From Desulfuromonas sp. AOP6 (GTDB taxonomy: Bacteria; Desulfobacterota; Desulfuromonadia; Desulfuromonadales; SZUA-540), in assembly GCF_009731355.2 (NCBI RefSeq), contig NZ_AP022810.1, forward strand, positions 1,702,001 to 1,766,000: DNA of 64,000 bases, read 5' to 3'. The notes below the pieces were generated by a model. The model worked only from the letters and a program-made list of their open reading frames with translations, made no database searches and was not told the origin of the DNA. The position numbers were made by a program, and so were the translations under genes. Positions within the stretch are counted from its first letter, which is position 1, and each line of letters begins with the position of its first letter. Below are positions 8,866-18,442 of this stretch, piece after piece.

Positions 8866-9225
8866 TCAGGGGTTGATGATCATGGAGTCTCTGAGTTTGG
8901 ACAGATCGCCCCGCAACTCTTTCAAAAATGATCGTGCGTCAAAAGACCCAGCATCGTCTGATTGCTCAGAAAATGAAAAACCACCTTCTTCATGCAGTCG
9001 GGCCTTGGCACCCGCTATTGTGTAACCCTGTTGATAAAGCAATTCTTTAAGTTTCAGGATCAGAGCAATATCTTTCTGCTGATAGATTCGCTGGTTTTTA
9101 CGGGTTTTGGCCGGACGAAAACAGGAAAACTCAGACTCCCAATACCTGAGAACATGAGGTTTGACACCGGTCATGTTGGCTACTTCGCCAATCTTGAAGT
9201 AGATTTTCTCAGGGTGTATTTTCAT
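8866..9225 (-). CDS. MerR family transcriptional regulator
   Basis: 119 residues. An N-terminal winged helix (YFKIGEVANMTGVKPHVLRYWESEF) with the second wing (NQRIYQQKDIALILKLKELL) and a dimerisation helix. There is no Cys/His effector site, so it is of the short MerR type that often follows ihfA in Deltaproteobacteria and elsewhere. Its target is unknown. ihfA is 31 nt upstream in the same direction, so the two are co-transcribed and end at the hairpin at 8836-8860. Confidence 0.93.
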   Translation of the reverse strand: MKIHPEKIYFKIGEVANMTGVKPHVLRYWESEFSCFRPAKTRKNQRIYQQKDIALILKLKELLYQQGYTIAGAKARLHEEGGFSFSEQSDDAGSFDARSFLKELRGDLSKLRDSMIINP

Positions 9226-9256
9226 TCTCTGCCCGATCCATTACCTGCCGCCGAGA

Positions 9257-9535
9257 TCATTCACCATTAATAGCAGCCTTCAGGACTTGACTCGGCTTAA
9301 AGGTGAGTATCCTTCTAGAGGTAATTTCAATTTCCTCACCTGTTTGAGGATTGCGACCCCGACGAGTTGCCTTTTGCTTGACGACAAAATTGCCAAAACC
9401 AGCAATCTTGATCTTGTCGCCTTCCTCAAGGGTCGATTTCAATATGTCGAAAACCATTTCGACAATATCAGCGGATTCCTTCTTGGAGAAACCGGTTTTC
9501 AAGTAAACATTTTCGACAAGGTCCGCCTTAGTCAT
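9257..9535 (-). CDS. ihfA: Integration host factor alpha subunit
   Basis: DNA-bending architectural protein. 92 residues starting MTKADLVENVYLKTGFSKKESA, with the DNA-intercalating arm RRGRNPQTGEEI and C-terminal TFKPSQVLKAAING. A strong SD (GGAGG) precedes ATG. It follows pheT but has its own promoter (9583-9611), so it can be expressed apart from the Phe-tRNA synthetase genes. The partner subunit is not in the window. Confidence 0.95.
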   Translation of the reverse strand: MTKADLVENVYLKTGFSKKESADIVEMVFDILKSTLEEGDKIKIAGFGNFVVKQKATRRGRNPQTGEEIEITSRRILTFKPSQVLKAAINGE

Positions 9536-9582
9536 GGCACCTCCACGTAAAAATAGTACAGGTATTTGAATTCACGGGTTTT

Positions 9583-9611
9583 TTTATACCACAGGAATTT
9601 GAGGTGATCAA
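9583..9611 (-). promoter_or_regulatory. Sigma-70 promoter for ihfA
   Basis: Minus strand TTGATC (9611-9606), 17-nt spacer, TATAAA (9588-9583), with TGG immediately before the -10 so that it is also an extended -10. It lies about 50 nt upstream of the ihfA ATG. Confidence 0.65.
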
Positions 9612-9620
9612 CCGATTTTT

Positions 9621-12038
9621 TTAACGAATTTCGGCGCCTAGTCTTTTCTCCAAGGCTTTGATTATTTTTCCGTGAAGTGAAGCAATTTCTTCGTCGGTCA
9701 ATGTTTTATCCATAGAACGATAGCGCACACGTATGGCTATACTTTTCTTGCCTTCGGGAACTCCCTTGCCTCGGTACACATCGAAAAGCACAATTCCCAC
9801 GACTTCCGGGCTCTTTGCCTTGTTGGCAACCACGAGAACCTCTTGAGCCGACGTGGATTCATCGACCAAGAAAGCACTGTCCCGATAGACCTCAGGAAAG
9901 CGGGATAGGGGCTGAAATTTAACGGCCCCCCTTGAAGCGGACTGAAGCAAGCTCACGTCCATATCCAGGAGATATACAGGCGTATCAATTTCAAATTTTT
10001 CGAGGACTTGGGGATGGACTTCTCCCAAGACGCCGAGCTGTTTCCCCTGGTAAAAGAGCGCGCAGGACTTCCCAGGGTGAAGATAGGGTTCAACTACTTT
10101 GTCAACTTCCCAAGACACCCCATTAACCTGAAAACAGTTCAACAACCCTTCGGCAACACCCTTTAAATCGTAAAAATCAACGGGGTTATTGCTCTGGGCC
10201 CAACCTTCAGGTTCTCGGCGGCCACAAAGAATGGCACATAGGCGCAAATTTTCACGGGGCAGTTCATCTGCGGAATTGACCATGAACACAGGGCGCAGTT
10301 CGAAAAGACGAAGGTCCCTGGAACGGTAGGCAAGATTGCGCGCGACGGTCTGCAGAATACTCGGGACGAGGGTGGTCCGCATGACCGACTGTTCTTCAGT
10401 CAGAGGATTCAGAATTTTGACATTTTGCCGCCGGGGATCTTCCCCAGGAAGACCAATGGCATCCCATGCGGACGGGGAAACGAAAGAATAATTAATGATC
10501 TCACAAAAACCGGCACCGACAAGAAAATCCTTGGCATGACCGGACATATGAATCGATGCTGGCGGAGCATGGCAAACAGAACGGCCAACGGGCATGGTAA
10601 CGGGAATTTTGTCGTATCCGTTTAAACGGGCCACTTCTTCAATGAGGTCGATTTCCCTTTCGAGGTCATGTCGGAATGAGGGAATGGCCACATTCAGCAT
10701 ATTCGTGCCTTGAGCATTCACTCTTTCCACAGCTAGACCGATAGAGCGCAAAAGGCGCTCTATGTCATCAAGGCGCAGGGAAAGCCCCAGGACCTCATTG
10801 GTCCGATGCACACTCACGGTTACTTTTCTTTCTGGCAGGCGATTGGGATAGATGTCAAGCATGCCCGTGGCGATTTTACCGCCGGCAAGTTCCTGAATCA
10901 GCGCTGCCGCTCGGTTTAACGCTAAGGGGACCATGTTGATGTCAGCCCCTCGCTCAAATCGATGACTCGACTCAGAGTGTATCCCCAAACGTTTGCTGGT
11001 GCGCCGGATTGCCTGGGGGCTGAAGTAGGCGCTTTCCAGCAGTATATCGGCGGTCTCCGCCTGGATCTCAGAGTTTTCACCCCCCATGATGCCAGCTAGA
11101 GCGACGGGTCCCTCGGCATCACAGATGACGAGGTCGCTGGAATTAAGTTCACGCTCCTGCCCATCGAGAGTGTTGAACTTCTCCCCTTCCCCGGCCCTTT
11201 TAATAATAATTTTCTTTCCCCGCAACAGGCTGAAGTCAAAGGCATGCAAAGGGTGCCCAAGTTCCATCATGACATAATTGGTTATATCGACAACGTTGTT
11301 GATCGATCTCATCCCCAACGACTCAAGACGTCGCACCATCCAATCTGGAGACGAATCGATTTTTACACCCTGAATCAAGCGGGCCGCATAACGGGGGCAA
11401 AGTTCCGGTTCTTCGATGGTAACAGAAGTCAGGTCACTGATAGCTTCATCGGAATCCGGAATATCCACAACCTTTGCCAGAACTGGTTTTCCCACCATAG
11501 CGCCAACTTCCCTGGAAACCCCCAACACACTAAGGCAGTCAGACCGATTTGGCGTAAGTCCGATTTCGAAACGAGCGTCTTTCAACTTCAGTGCGTCAAA
11601 AACCGGAACACCAAGGGGCAGGGTTTTCGGCAGGATCAAAATACCTGCAGACTCTCCGGCGATCCCAAGTTCACATTCAGAGCAAAGCATTCCCTGAGAT
11701 TCAATACCCCGAATTTTAGACTTCTTAATCTGGAAGTCGCCAGGGAGGATCGATCCAACCTGAGCCAGGGCGACATGGTCGCCAGCCTTATGATTCGTGG
11801 CGCCGCATACAACCTGGACACATTCAGACCCCGTATCCACCTGACAAACCGTAAGGCGATCCGCTTGCGGATGGGGTTCAACCGAAACAAGCTTGGCAAC
11901 GATGACACTGTCAAGGCCCTCGCCAATTTTCTCCAGAGAGTCAACTTCAAGACCCGCCAGCGTCAATCGATGAGAAAGGTCGTCGGCAGACATATTAAAA
12001 TCAACGAATTCTTTTATCCAGCTTGAAGTTACAATCAT
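9621..12038 (-). CDS. pheT: Phenylalanyl-tRNA synthetase beta subunit
   Basis: 805 residues, the full length for the bacterial beta chain. Domains in order: an N-terminal EMAP/tRNA-binding OB fold (residues 40-150, VAKLVSVEPHPQADRLTVCQV), B3/B4 editing domain (about 210-380), B5 domain, the catalytic-like core, and the C-terminal ferredoxin-like anticodon-binding domain (FPEVYRDSAFLVDE...GKSIAIRVRYRS). It pairs with PheS in an alpha2-beta2 enzyme that charges tRNA-Phe. Downstream of pheS by 54 nt. Confidence 0.98.
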   Translation of the reverse strand: MIVTSSWIKEFVDFNMSADDLSHRLTLAGLEVDSLEKIGEGLDSVIVAKLVSVEPHPQADRLTVCQVDTGSECVQVVCGATNHKAGDHVALAQVGSILPGDFQIKKSKIRGIESQGMLCSECELGIAGESAGILILPKTLPLGVPVFDALKLKDARFEIGLTPNRSDCLSVLGVSREVGAMVGKPVLAKVVDIPDSDEAISDLTSVTIEEPELCPRYAARLIQGVKIDSSPDWMVRRLESLGMRSINNVVDITNYVMMELGHPLHAFDFSLLRGKKIIIKRAGEGEKFNTLDGQERELNSSDLVICDAEGPVALAGIMGGENSEIQAETADILLESAYFSPQAIRRTSKRLGIHSESSHRFERGADINMVPLALNRAAALIQELAGGKIATGMLDIYPNRLPERKVTVSVHRTNEVLGLSLRLDDIERLLRSIGLAVERVNAQGTNMLNVAIPSFRHDLEREIDLIEEVARLNGYDKIPVTMPVGRSVCHAPPASIHMSGHAKDFLVGAGFCEIINYSFVSPSAWDAIGLPGEDPRRQNVKILNPLTEEQSVMRTTLVPSILQTVARNLAYRSRDLRLFELRPVFMVNSADELPRENLRLCAILCGRREPEGWAQSNNPVDFYDLKGVAEGLLNCFQVNGVSWEVDKVVEPYLHPGKSCALFYQGKQLGVLGEVHPQVLEKFEIDTPVYLLDMDVSLLQSASRGAVKFQPLSRFPEVYRDSAFLVDESTSAQEVLVVANKAKSPEVVGIVLFDVYRGKGVPEGKKSIAIRVRYRSMDKTLTDEEIASLHGKIIKALEKRLGAEIR

Positions 12039-12092
12039 TTCTTAAAGCCCTTTATCAGGAATTGGAGATATCAGAGCGTCACATACATCCAC

Positions 12093-13112
12093 TCAGAATT
12101 GACGCAAAAAGCGTAAGTCATTTTCGAAAAAGAGGCGCAGGTCATTGACCCCATATTTCAACATGGCTATACGCTCCAAACCCATACCAAAAGCAAAACC
12201 ACTGTAAATAGCAGGATCATAATTAACGGACTTGAAAACCTCAGGGTCAATCATGCCGCTACCGAGAATTTCAAGCCAACCACTATTTTTGCATACACGG
12301 CAACCCTTCCCGCCACAGATGACGCACTGGATATCCACTTCAGCGCTGGGTTCAGTAAAAGGGAAAAAAGAGGGGCGGAAACGAACTCCGATATTTTGTC
12401 CAAAATACTGATTGATGAAGGTCGTCAAGATACCCTTAAGGTCGCCAAAGGTAATATGACGATCAACAAGGAAACCTTCAATCTGATGGAACATAGGGCT
12501 ATGCGTGATGTCTGAATCTCTCCGGTATACCGTACCGGGTGCAATAACCCGAACGGGAGGCTCATGCTTAAGCATGGTACGAATCTGCACTGGTGAAGTA
12601 TGTGTACGAAGAACCACCTCCGGGGACACGTAAAACGTGTCCTGCATGTCGCGGGCAGGATGATCCTTAGGTATATTTAAGGCTTCAAAATTATAAAAAT
12701 CCTTTTCGACCTCGGGACCTTCAGCAATCCCGAAACCCAGGGACAGGAATATTTCGGAGATTTCCTCTGTCACCAGACTGATGGGATGCTTGGAGCCACG
12801 GAAGTGCCCTCTCCCCGGCAAAGTTACATCGATTTGCTCTTTTTCAAGACGACGAGCAATTTCTAGTTCCTTGATTGCCACCAAGCGGGTGGTAAACAAA
12901 TCTTCAAGGGTCATCTTGACGTGATTGGCGAGTGCCCCAATCACGGGCCGTTCCTCTGCAGAAAGTCGACCCATTTCTTTCATGATGGCTGTCAACTCTC
13001 CCTTTTTTCCGAGAAAACGCACTCGCGCATCCTGCAAAGAGACCTCGGACTGCGCAACCTCGACAGCCTCCCTGGCCCGCTCGAGCATATCATCAAAGTT
13101 CTGCTTCATCAT
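12093..13112 (-). CDS. pheS: Phenylalanyl-tRNA synthetase alpha subunit
   Basis: 339 residues. N-terminal coiled coil (about 1-85), then class II core with motif 2 around [11 protein letters not shown]...[25 protein letters not shown] and motif 3 [15 protein letters not shown]. It is expressed with pheT and lies downstream of rplT, with two hairpins (13141-13160 and 13172-13203) between that can attenuate read-through. The start is the first of two adjacent ATGs. Confidence 0.97.
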   Translation of the reverse strand: MMKQNFDDMLERAREAVEVAQSEVSLQDARVRFLGKKGELTAIMKEMGRLSAEERPVIGALANHVKMTLEDLFTTRLVAIKELEIARRLEKEQIDVTLPGRGHFRGSKHPISLVTEEISEIFLSLGFGIAEGPEVEKDFYNFEALNIPKDHPARDMQDTFYVSPEVVLRTHTSPVQIRTMLKHEPPVRVIAPGTVYRRDSDITHSPMFHQIEGFLVDRHITFGDLKGILTTFINQYFGQNIGVRFRPSFFPFTEPSAEVDIQCVICGGKGCRVCKNSGWLEILGSGMIDPEVFKSVNYDPAIYSGFAFGMGLERIAMLKYGVNDLRLFFENDLRFLRQF

Positions 13113-13140
13113 TGCCCCACTTAGTGGATAAAAAGAAGAA

Positions 13141-13160
13141 CGGAAGCCCTGGGGCTTCCG
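13141..13160 (-). terminator. Second hairpin before pheS (attenuator-like)
   Basis: Perfect 9-bp arms CGGAAGCCC / GGGCTTCCG with a 2-nt loop; on the minus strand it is followed by TTCTTCTTTTT, 30 nt before pheS. With the stronger terminator just upstream (13172-13203) it forms a tandem pair inside the rplT-pheS gap. Confidence 0.5.
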
Positions 13161-13171
13161 ATAGTGAAAAA

Positions 13172-13203
13172 TAAAAAAAAGAGATGAGGTAGGCCCTCAT
13201 CTC
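13172..13203 (-). terminator. Intrinsic terminator after rplT
   Basis: Minus strand GAGATGAGG-gccta-CCTCATCTC, 9-bp stem, followed directly by a run of T residues (complement of the A-run at 13172-13180). Expected to end most thrS-infC-rpmI-rplT transcripts, with some read-through to pheST. Confidence 0.85.
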
Positions 13204-13213
13204 TTTTTTCCAT

Positions 13214-13570
13214 CTACTGCAAATGGGCCTTGGCTTTATCCACGACCGCGGTGAACCCGCCGGGGTCACTGATCGCGAGCTGTGCCAGAATTTTTCTGTC
13301 CAGTCCAATCTCGGCCTTTTTAAGCCCATGAACAAGACGACTGTAGGAAATCCCGTTTTCGCGGGAGGCCGCATTGATCCGGGCAATCCAAAGAGCTCGG
13401 AAATCACGTTTTTTTACCTTGCGATCACGAAAAGCGTAGTTCAGGGCGCGATCTACAGCTTCAGTTGCACTGCGAAACAGTTTACTACGCGCTCCACGGT
13501 ACCCTTTGGCTAGCTTGAGTACCTTGTTACGTCTGCGTCTCGCTTTGAAACCTCTTTTTACTCTCGGCAT
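13214..13570 (-). CDS. rplT: 50S ribosomal protein L20
   Basis: 118 residues, [32 protein letters not shown]-terminus with the long basic tail that inserts into 23S rRNA, then the globular domain ([27 protein letters not shown]). Third gene of infC-rpmI-rplT; in several bacteria L20 represses this operon by binding its mRNA, though no such site was identified here. Followed by a strong terminator. Confidence 0.98.
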   Translation of the reverse strand: MPRVKRGFKARRRRNKVLKLAKGYRGARSKLFRSATEAVDRALNYAFRDRKVKKRDFRALWIARINAASRENGISYSRLVHGLKKAEIGLDRKILAQLAISDPGGFTAVVDKAKAHLQ

Positions 13571-13675
13571 ATTCTACTCCTTCTAGTGGTGAAATGAGCG
13601 GTTTCCCGCTGCCGGATCTGAAGGGGGAGACAATTTCCCCTCAGTTCACGGTCTTGAGCCGATAATGACCTGTGC

Positions 13676-13873
13676 CTAGAGATAAGGGATGAGAGCCTTG
13701 ATATTTTTCTCATCAGCCTTATGAACCAAAGTTCCCTGACGCAGGTCACGTTTACGCTTGGTGCTTTTTTTGGTCAAAATATGACTGGTAAAGGCCTTGT
13801 TGCGACGTACCCGTCCACTACCCGTTGTACGAAAGCGCTTTGCAGCGCCGCGATTAGTTTTGATTTTGGGCAT
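13676..13873 (-). CDS. rpmI: 50S ribosomal protein L35
   Basis: 65 residues, [33 protein letters not shown], the L35 signature, and the C-terminal half [17 protein letters not shown]. Very basic. A good SD (AGGAGA) precedes ATG. It lies between infC and rplT in the universal order. Confidence 0.98.
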   Translation of the reverse strand: MPKIKTNRGAAKRFRTTGSGRVRRNKAFTSHILTKKSTKRKRDLRQGTLVHKADEKNIKALIPYL

Positions 13874-13947
13874 TCCCTGTATCTCCTTCTATTTTTTATC
13901 GCGCAAGTTTCCTGCTATTTAGATGAATCCACACAAACACTAGGTCT

Positions 13948-14466
13948 TTATTGCTTCTTATGGGGTGATAACACCATGGTCATAAAACGTCCAGCCATGC
14001 GCGGCGACATTTCAATCACAGCTATATCCTTGACTTCCTCGGCAATACGATCCATCAAAGCTCTGCCGAATTCCGGATGAGTCACCTCGCGCCCCCTAAA
14101 CATGACAGTCACTTTGACTTTATTCCCGTCATCGAGAAATCGCCGGGCATTCTTGGCCTTGAACTGGAAATCGTGGTCTTCTGTCTTGGGCCGCATTTTG
14201 ACTTCTTTTGTTTCTACTTTTGCGGTTTTTTTCTTGGCTTCTGCCGCCCTTTTACTTGCTTGATATTTATATTTGCCATAATCCATGATCCGGCAAACGG
14301 GAGGTACGGCGTTGGGTGACACCTCAACCAGGTCAAGGCCACGTGCAGTGGCGGCGCCCAGGGCCTCCTCAAGGCTCAATATACCGAGCTGTTCGCCCTC
14401 ATCGTCAACAACCCGGACTTCTCTTGCTCGAATGGCACGATTGATATTGGTCTCTTGCTTAGCTAT
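13948..14466 (-). CDS. infC: Translation initiation factor IF-3, ATA start
   Basis: 172 residues. The N-terminal domain reads NINRAIRAREVRVVDDEGEQLGIL and the C-terminal domain includes KMRPKTEDHDFQFKAKNARRFL and EMSPRMAGRFM. No ATG, GTG or TTG lies where the protein should start: the codon after AGGAGG (7-nt spacer) is ATA at 14466, followed by GCTAAG, giving the usual (M)AK N-terminus. A rare start is the known basis of IF-3 autocontrol in enterobacteria, where the codon is AUU. An in-frame ATG at 14496 lies inside the thrS 3' end with no SD. The SD overlaps the thrS stop codon, so the two genes are tightly coupled. Confidence 0.95.
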   Translation of the reverse strand: MAKQETNINRAIRAREVRVVDDEGEQLGILSLEEALGAATARGLDLVEVSPNAVPPVCRIMDYGKYKYQASKRAAEAKKKTAKVETKEVKMRPKTEDHDFQFKAKNARRFLDDGNKVKVTVMFRGREVTHPEFGRALMDRIAEEVKDIAVIEMSPRMAGRFMTMVLSPHKKQ

Positions 14467-14477
14467 GGTGTCACCTC

Positions 14478-16394
14478 CTAATGATATAACCTGCATTCAT
14501 CCTGGATGAAGTGGATAAATGCATCAGGTTTCATGGCATTCAAATTATCACCGCTGCGATGACGAGGCGAAAGCGTTCCCTCTTCCAATTCCTTGTCACC
14601 AATGACCAGCATGTAAGGTATTTTTTCCATTTGAGCTTCGCGAATCTTGTAACCGAGTTTTTCATTGCGAAGGTCCGCATCAACACGAACACCGGCTTCC
14701 CGCAGTAATTGTGTCACTTCCCTTGCATAATCGGCCTGACGATCCGTCACATTGACGACACGGGCCTGAATGGGGGAAAGCCACAAAGGAAAATTGCCGG
14801 CATAGTGCTCAATCAGGACTCCGACAAACCGCTCGATCGCTCCGAGAATAACACGATGAACCATAACAGGGCGATGTTTTTCCCCATCCGTCCCGACGTA
14901 ACTCAGATCAAAGCGTTCAGGCAGGGTAAAATCGCACTGGATTGTAGCACACTGCCATCTTCTGTCAAGAGCGTCCTTGAGCTTAATGTCAATCTTAGGG
15001 CCGTAAAATGCGCCGTCACCCTCATTGACTTCAAAAGGCAATCCCGAATCTTTAAGGGCGCTCATCAGGGCAGTGGTCGCCCGCTCCCAGTCCACATCGC
15101 TGCCAATAGACTTTTCAGGCCGCGTGGAAATCTCCATCTCATATTCAAAGCCGAAGATTTTCATGACGTCCTGGACAAAACGCAGAACGCCCTTGATTTC
15201 GCCATCTAACTGGTCGGGAGTACACAGGATGTGCGCATCATCCTGGGTGAAGCCTCGAACCCTGAGCAGACCATGCAACACACCCGATTTTTCATGGCGA
15301 TGTACAGTGCCAAGTTCAAAAAAGCGCAACGGCAAATCTCGGTAAGAGCGCTTTTTGGATTTGTAGATGAGCATGTGGGCCAGACAGTTCATGGGTTTGA
15401 TCCCATAACTCTGTTCGTCCACTTCTGTGAAGTACATGTTTTCCCGGTAATTTTCATAATGACCGGACGTTTTCCACAGGTCAGTGCGAAGAATCTGCGG
15501 CCCCATGACGATGTCATAGCCTCGCCGCAGATGCTCCTTGCGCTCAAAATCCTCAAGAATAGTCCGCAGCATGGCCCCCTTGGGATGCCAAATAACAAGT
15601 CCGGCGCCGGCCTCATCGTTAAAGCTGAAAAGATCAAGCTCACGACCTAGCTTGCGATGATCCCTCTTGCGGGCTTCTTCAAGTTTTTCTAGATAGGCCT
15701 TGAGCTGCTTCTTGTCCGGGAAGGCTGTCGCATAAATGCGCTGCAGCATGGCGTTTTTTTCATCACCACGCCAATAGGCACCGGCAAGACTGGTTAATTT
15801 GAAAGCTTTGATTCTGCCCGTTGACGGCAAGTGTGGTCCACGGCATAGGTCAACGAATTCTCCCTGACGATAAAGGGAAACGGTTTCGTTGGGAAGATCC
15901 TCAATCAATTTAACCTTGTATGACTCTCCCATCTGCTTGAACAGTTCGATGGCGCTATCGCGACTCATCTCCTGACGCAGAATAGGAAGATCGGCTTTGG
16001 CCAGTTCGGCCATGCGCGCTTCAATCTGCTCAAACTCCTCGGGAGTAAACTTGTGTGTATCACTGTAGAAATCGTAATAGAAGCCATTTTCAATGGATGG
16101 GCCGATGGTCACCTGTACCTCTTCACCAAAGAGATCCTTCACCGCATGGGCCATGAGGTGCGCCGCCGAATGACGATAGACGTCCAGGCCATCTGCAGAG
16201 TTGAGAGTAATCAATTCAAGTCGGCAATCACGAACAAGAGTTGACGTCACATCAACAGGGTGACCATCGATCTTTGCCGCGACGGACTGTCTGGCCAACC
16301 CCTCACTGATCGATCCGGCAACTTCTAGCACGGAAATTCCTTCGGCGACTTCCCGGATGCTCCCGTCAGGCAGTTCAACTCGAATCATTTCCAT
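14478..16394 (-). CDS. thrS: Threonyl-tRNA synthetase
   Basis: 638 residues, full length. Order: TGS domain (1-62), the second additional domain with HxxxH editing motif ([13 protein letters not shown]), class II catalytic core with [32 protein letters not shown], and the C-terminal anticodon-binding domain ([15 protein letters not shown]). First gene of thrS-infC-rpmI-rplT, with a hairpin between it and tRNA-Val upstream. I see no T-box in the short leader. Confidence 0.98.
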   Translation of the reverse strand: MEMIRVELPDGSIREVAEGISVLEVAGSISEGLARQSVAAKIDGHPVDVTSTLVRDCRLELITLNSADGLDVYRHSAAHLMAHAVKDLFGEEVQVTIGPSIENGFYYDFYSDTHKFTPEEFEQIEARMAELAKADLPILRQEMSRDSAIELFKQMGESYKVKLIEDLPNETVSLYRQGEFVDLCRGPHLPSTGRIKAFKLTSLAGAYWRGDEKNAMLQRIYATAFPDKKQLKAYLEKLEEARKRDHRKLGRELDLFSFNDEAGAGLVIWHPKGAMLRTILEDFERKEHLRRGYDIVMGPQILRTDLWKTSGHYENYRENMYFTEVDEQSYGIKPMNCLAHMLIYKSKKRSYRDLPLRFFELGTVHRHEKSGVLHGLLRVRGFTQDDAHILCTPDQLDGEIKGVLRFVQDVMKIFGFEYEMEISTRPEKSIGSDVDWERATTALMSALKDSGLPFEVNEGDGAFYGPKIDIKLKDALDRRWQCATIQCDFTLPERFDLSYVGTDGEKHRPVMVHRVILGAIERFVGVLIEHYAGNFPLWLSPIQARVVNVTDRQADYAREVTQLLREAGVRVDADLRNEKLGYKIREAQMEKIPYMLVIGDKELEEGTLSPRHRSGDNLNAMKPDAFIHFIQDECRLYH

Positions 16395-16411
16395 TCAACA
16401 CCCCGCTAATG

Positions 16412-16435
16412 AAAAGAGGCATCCAAGGATGCCTC
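16412..16435 (-). terminator. Terminator between tRNA-Val and thrS
   Basis: Minus strand GAGGCATCC / GGATGCCTC, 9-bp perfect arms with a very tight loop, then TTTTC. It probably ends the tRNA-Val transcript; it could also modulate read-through into thrS. Confidence 0.6.
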
Positions 16436-16462
16436 AATCGTTAAATCGTCCCAGAATGTATC

Positions 16463-16537
<75 letters not shown>

Positions 16538-16615
16538 ACAACCCAAATGCCGGTACCTTTTATCAAACCGCACAAGGCAAGTCAAGCAATTTTATTACGC
16601 TCTAGGAGCATTATT

Positions 16616-17926
16616 TTAATCGAGACTTGCTTCAATGCGTATCAGGTGACTCTTTTCGCGGATCACCTCAAGGTTATCTATTTCCTTAAGGGCCTTTTTG
16701 ATATTCACTTCCAGGGCATCGTGGGTCACCAGAACAACCGGAACAGACAATCCTTCCTGGCGATCGGGCTGAATCATGGATGCGATACTGATGTCATAAG
16801 TTCCGAGAATCCCGGCGATCTGCGCAAGAACTCCCGGCCTATCCATGACGGCAAACCGCAGATAGTAAGGCCCGACAATCTCGTCCATTGATTTTATCGG
16901 CAGATCACGAATATACGCGGGACAGTACCCCATTATAGGTGAGCGCTTATTGATTCCCTGCAAAATATTGCGGCCCAGAGACATAATGTCACCCACAACT
17001 GCGCTAGCGGTGGCATCCATTCCAGCGCCGGCGCCCTGCAGAGTCACAGGACCGACAAAATCACCGACAAGGCGAACAGCATTCAGCACGCCATCAACCT
17101 GAGCAAGAGGATAATCGGCAGGTATCATGGTGGGATGTACGCGGGCCTCGATTTGCCCTCCCTCCTCCTTGCCGATGGCAAGCAACTTGATTTTGTAGCC
17201 CATCTGTTTGGCAAATTCGATATCAACCAGAGAGAGCTGTGCAATGCCCTCTGTATATACCTTGGAAAAATCGACGCGAGTGCCGAAACACAAGGATATC
17301 AGCAGGGCCAACTTGTGGGCAGTATCGATCCCTTCCACGTCAAACGTAGGGTCCGCCTCAGCATACCCCTTTTCCTGTGCTTCTTTAAGCACAGAGCCAA
17401 AATCCTCTCCGTCTTCCGTCATGCGTGTCAGAATGTAGTTGCAAGTACCATTAAAAATGCCGAACACGCTATGGAAGTTGTTGCCGCAGAGATTTTCTTT
17501 AATGGCTGAGATAATAGGGATTCCACCACCTACGGCCGCTTCATAAAGAACCTCCACACCGTACTTTTCCGCAGCCTGCAGGATTTCCTGGCCATGAACG
17601 GCGAGCAATGCTTTATTTGCCGTAACAACATGTTTGCCGTTTTGAATGGCTTTTAGAACTAGAGAACGAGCGGGTTCATATCCACCAATCAGTTCAACAA
17701 CGACATGGATATCCGGGTGGCTGACAACGTCATTCGCATCGGCAGTCAACATATGACCTGGAACACTCACACCACGATCGCGAACAATATCCAAGTCGGC
17801 TATTTTCACGAGGTTCACCTTGCAGCCGAGACGCTGTTCGATGATCTTGGCGTTTTTCTGGACAAGTCGAACTACACCTGTTCCAATGGTTCCAAAACCT
17901 AAAAGACCGATATTGATACTTTGCAT
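16616..17926 (-). CDS. hom: Homoserine dehydrogenase
   Basis: Reduces aspartate semialdehyde to homoserine for Thr and Met synthesis. 436 residues: NAD(P)-binding Rossmann motif GLLGFGTIGTGVVRL (8-22), catalytic domain with the conserved KEAQEKGYAEADPTFDVEGIDTAHKL, and a C-terminal ACT domain (from about 355, FAVMDRPGVLAQIAGILGTYDISIASM) that normally gives Thr feedback inhibition. Monofunctional. Its substrate is made by asd at 47750-48847. Confidence 0.97.
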   Translation of the reverse strand: MQSINIGLLGFGTIGTGVVRLVQKNAKIIEQRLGCKVNLVKIADLDIVRDRGVSVPGHMLTADANDVVSHPDIHVVVELIGGYEPARSLVLKAIQNGKHVVTANKALLAVHGQEILQAAEKYGVEVLYEAAVGGGIPIISAIKENLCGNNFHSVFGIFNGTCNYILTRMTEDGEDFGSVLKEAQEKGYAEADPTFDVEGIDTAHKLALLISLCFGTRVDFSKVYTEGIAQLSLVDIEFAKQMGYKIKLLAIGKEEGGQIEARVHPTMIPADYPLAQVDGVLNAVRLVGDFVGPVTLQGAGAGMDATASAVVGDIMSLGRNILQGINKRSPIMGYCPAYIRDLPIKSMDEIVGPYYLRFAVMDRPGVLAQIAGILGTYDISIASMIQPDRQEGLSVPVVLVTHDALEVNIKKALKEIDNLEVIREKSHLIRIEASLD

Positions 17927-17989
17927 ATTAAAACTCCACCACTCGAAGATATGCTTTTTTGACCTAACGACAAATTGTAATTTAGATTT

Positions 17990-18442
17990 TTACTCACCTT
18001 GAAAGGTCAGAAGACATTCCATGGTCCCAAGGGAAGCGCTAGCAAGATAGGCTTCAATAGTACCCTGAAGAGCGGTACGGCTTACCTTGGTCGGAGGTGT
18101 AATAGCTAGCGCGACACGCCGAAATCCGGCTCTTTTAAGAATGTCCAGAACCTGTCGGACAAGGTCTTCCATTTTTTTCGTATCCAGGGTTTGAAACCTG
18201 CCGGCACCAAAAAACATCACCCAGTCCGCGTTGACACGATGATCGCCCATGACCACAAGTCGCTGGCCCGCTTCCCCACGCATGAATCCTTCAAGCAGAT
18301 TTTGTGTCAGGAGACCGCAAAGACGCCAATCCAGCAGAGCGGCAGCTCCTCGGATGGGTTGCTGGTCCTCAAAGATGAAGGCAACAATGACCTCCCCGTC
18401 AAGTTTGTCGGCAGGAAGGTCAAGAACCCGCACGCGCGTCAT
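17990..18442 (-). CDS. Stand-alone leucyl aminopeptidase N-terminal-like domain
   Basis: 150 residues resembling only the macro-like N-terminal domain of M17 leucyl aminopeptidases (LLDWRLCGLLTQNLLEGFMRGEAGQRLVVMGDHRV); the catalytic C-terminal domain is absent. In PepA this domain mediates hexamer contacts or DNA binding, so a binding rather than enzymatic role is likely. Its ATG overlaps the nusB stop (ATGA), so it is the last gene of the rib-nusB operon. Function unknown. Confidence 0.8.
   Translation of the reverse strand: MTRVRVLDLPADKLDGEVIVAFIFEDQQPIRGAAALLDWRLCGLLTQNLLEGFMRGEAGQRLVVMGDHRVNADWVMFFGAGRFQTLDTKKMEDLVRQVLDILKRAGFRRVALAITPPTKVSRTALQGTIEAYLASASLGTMECLLTFQGE

Noticed and set aside
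11244-12026. Long open frame (260 codons) on the plus strand over pheT
   Set aside because: Antisense to a well-supported PheT; no SD, no protein family and composition follows the shadow of the other strand.
14497-16460. T-box upstream of thrS
   Set aside because: The leader is under 70 nt, has only the tRNA-Val hairpin, and no T-box core sequence.
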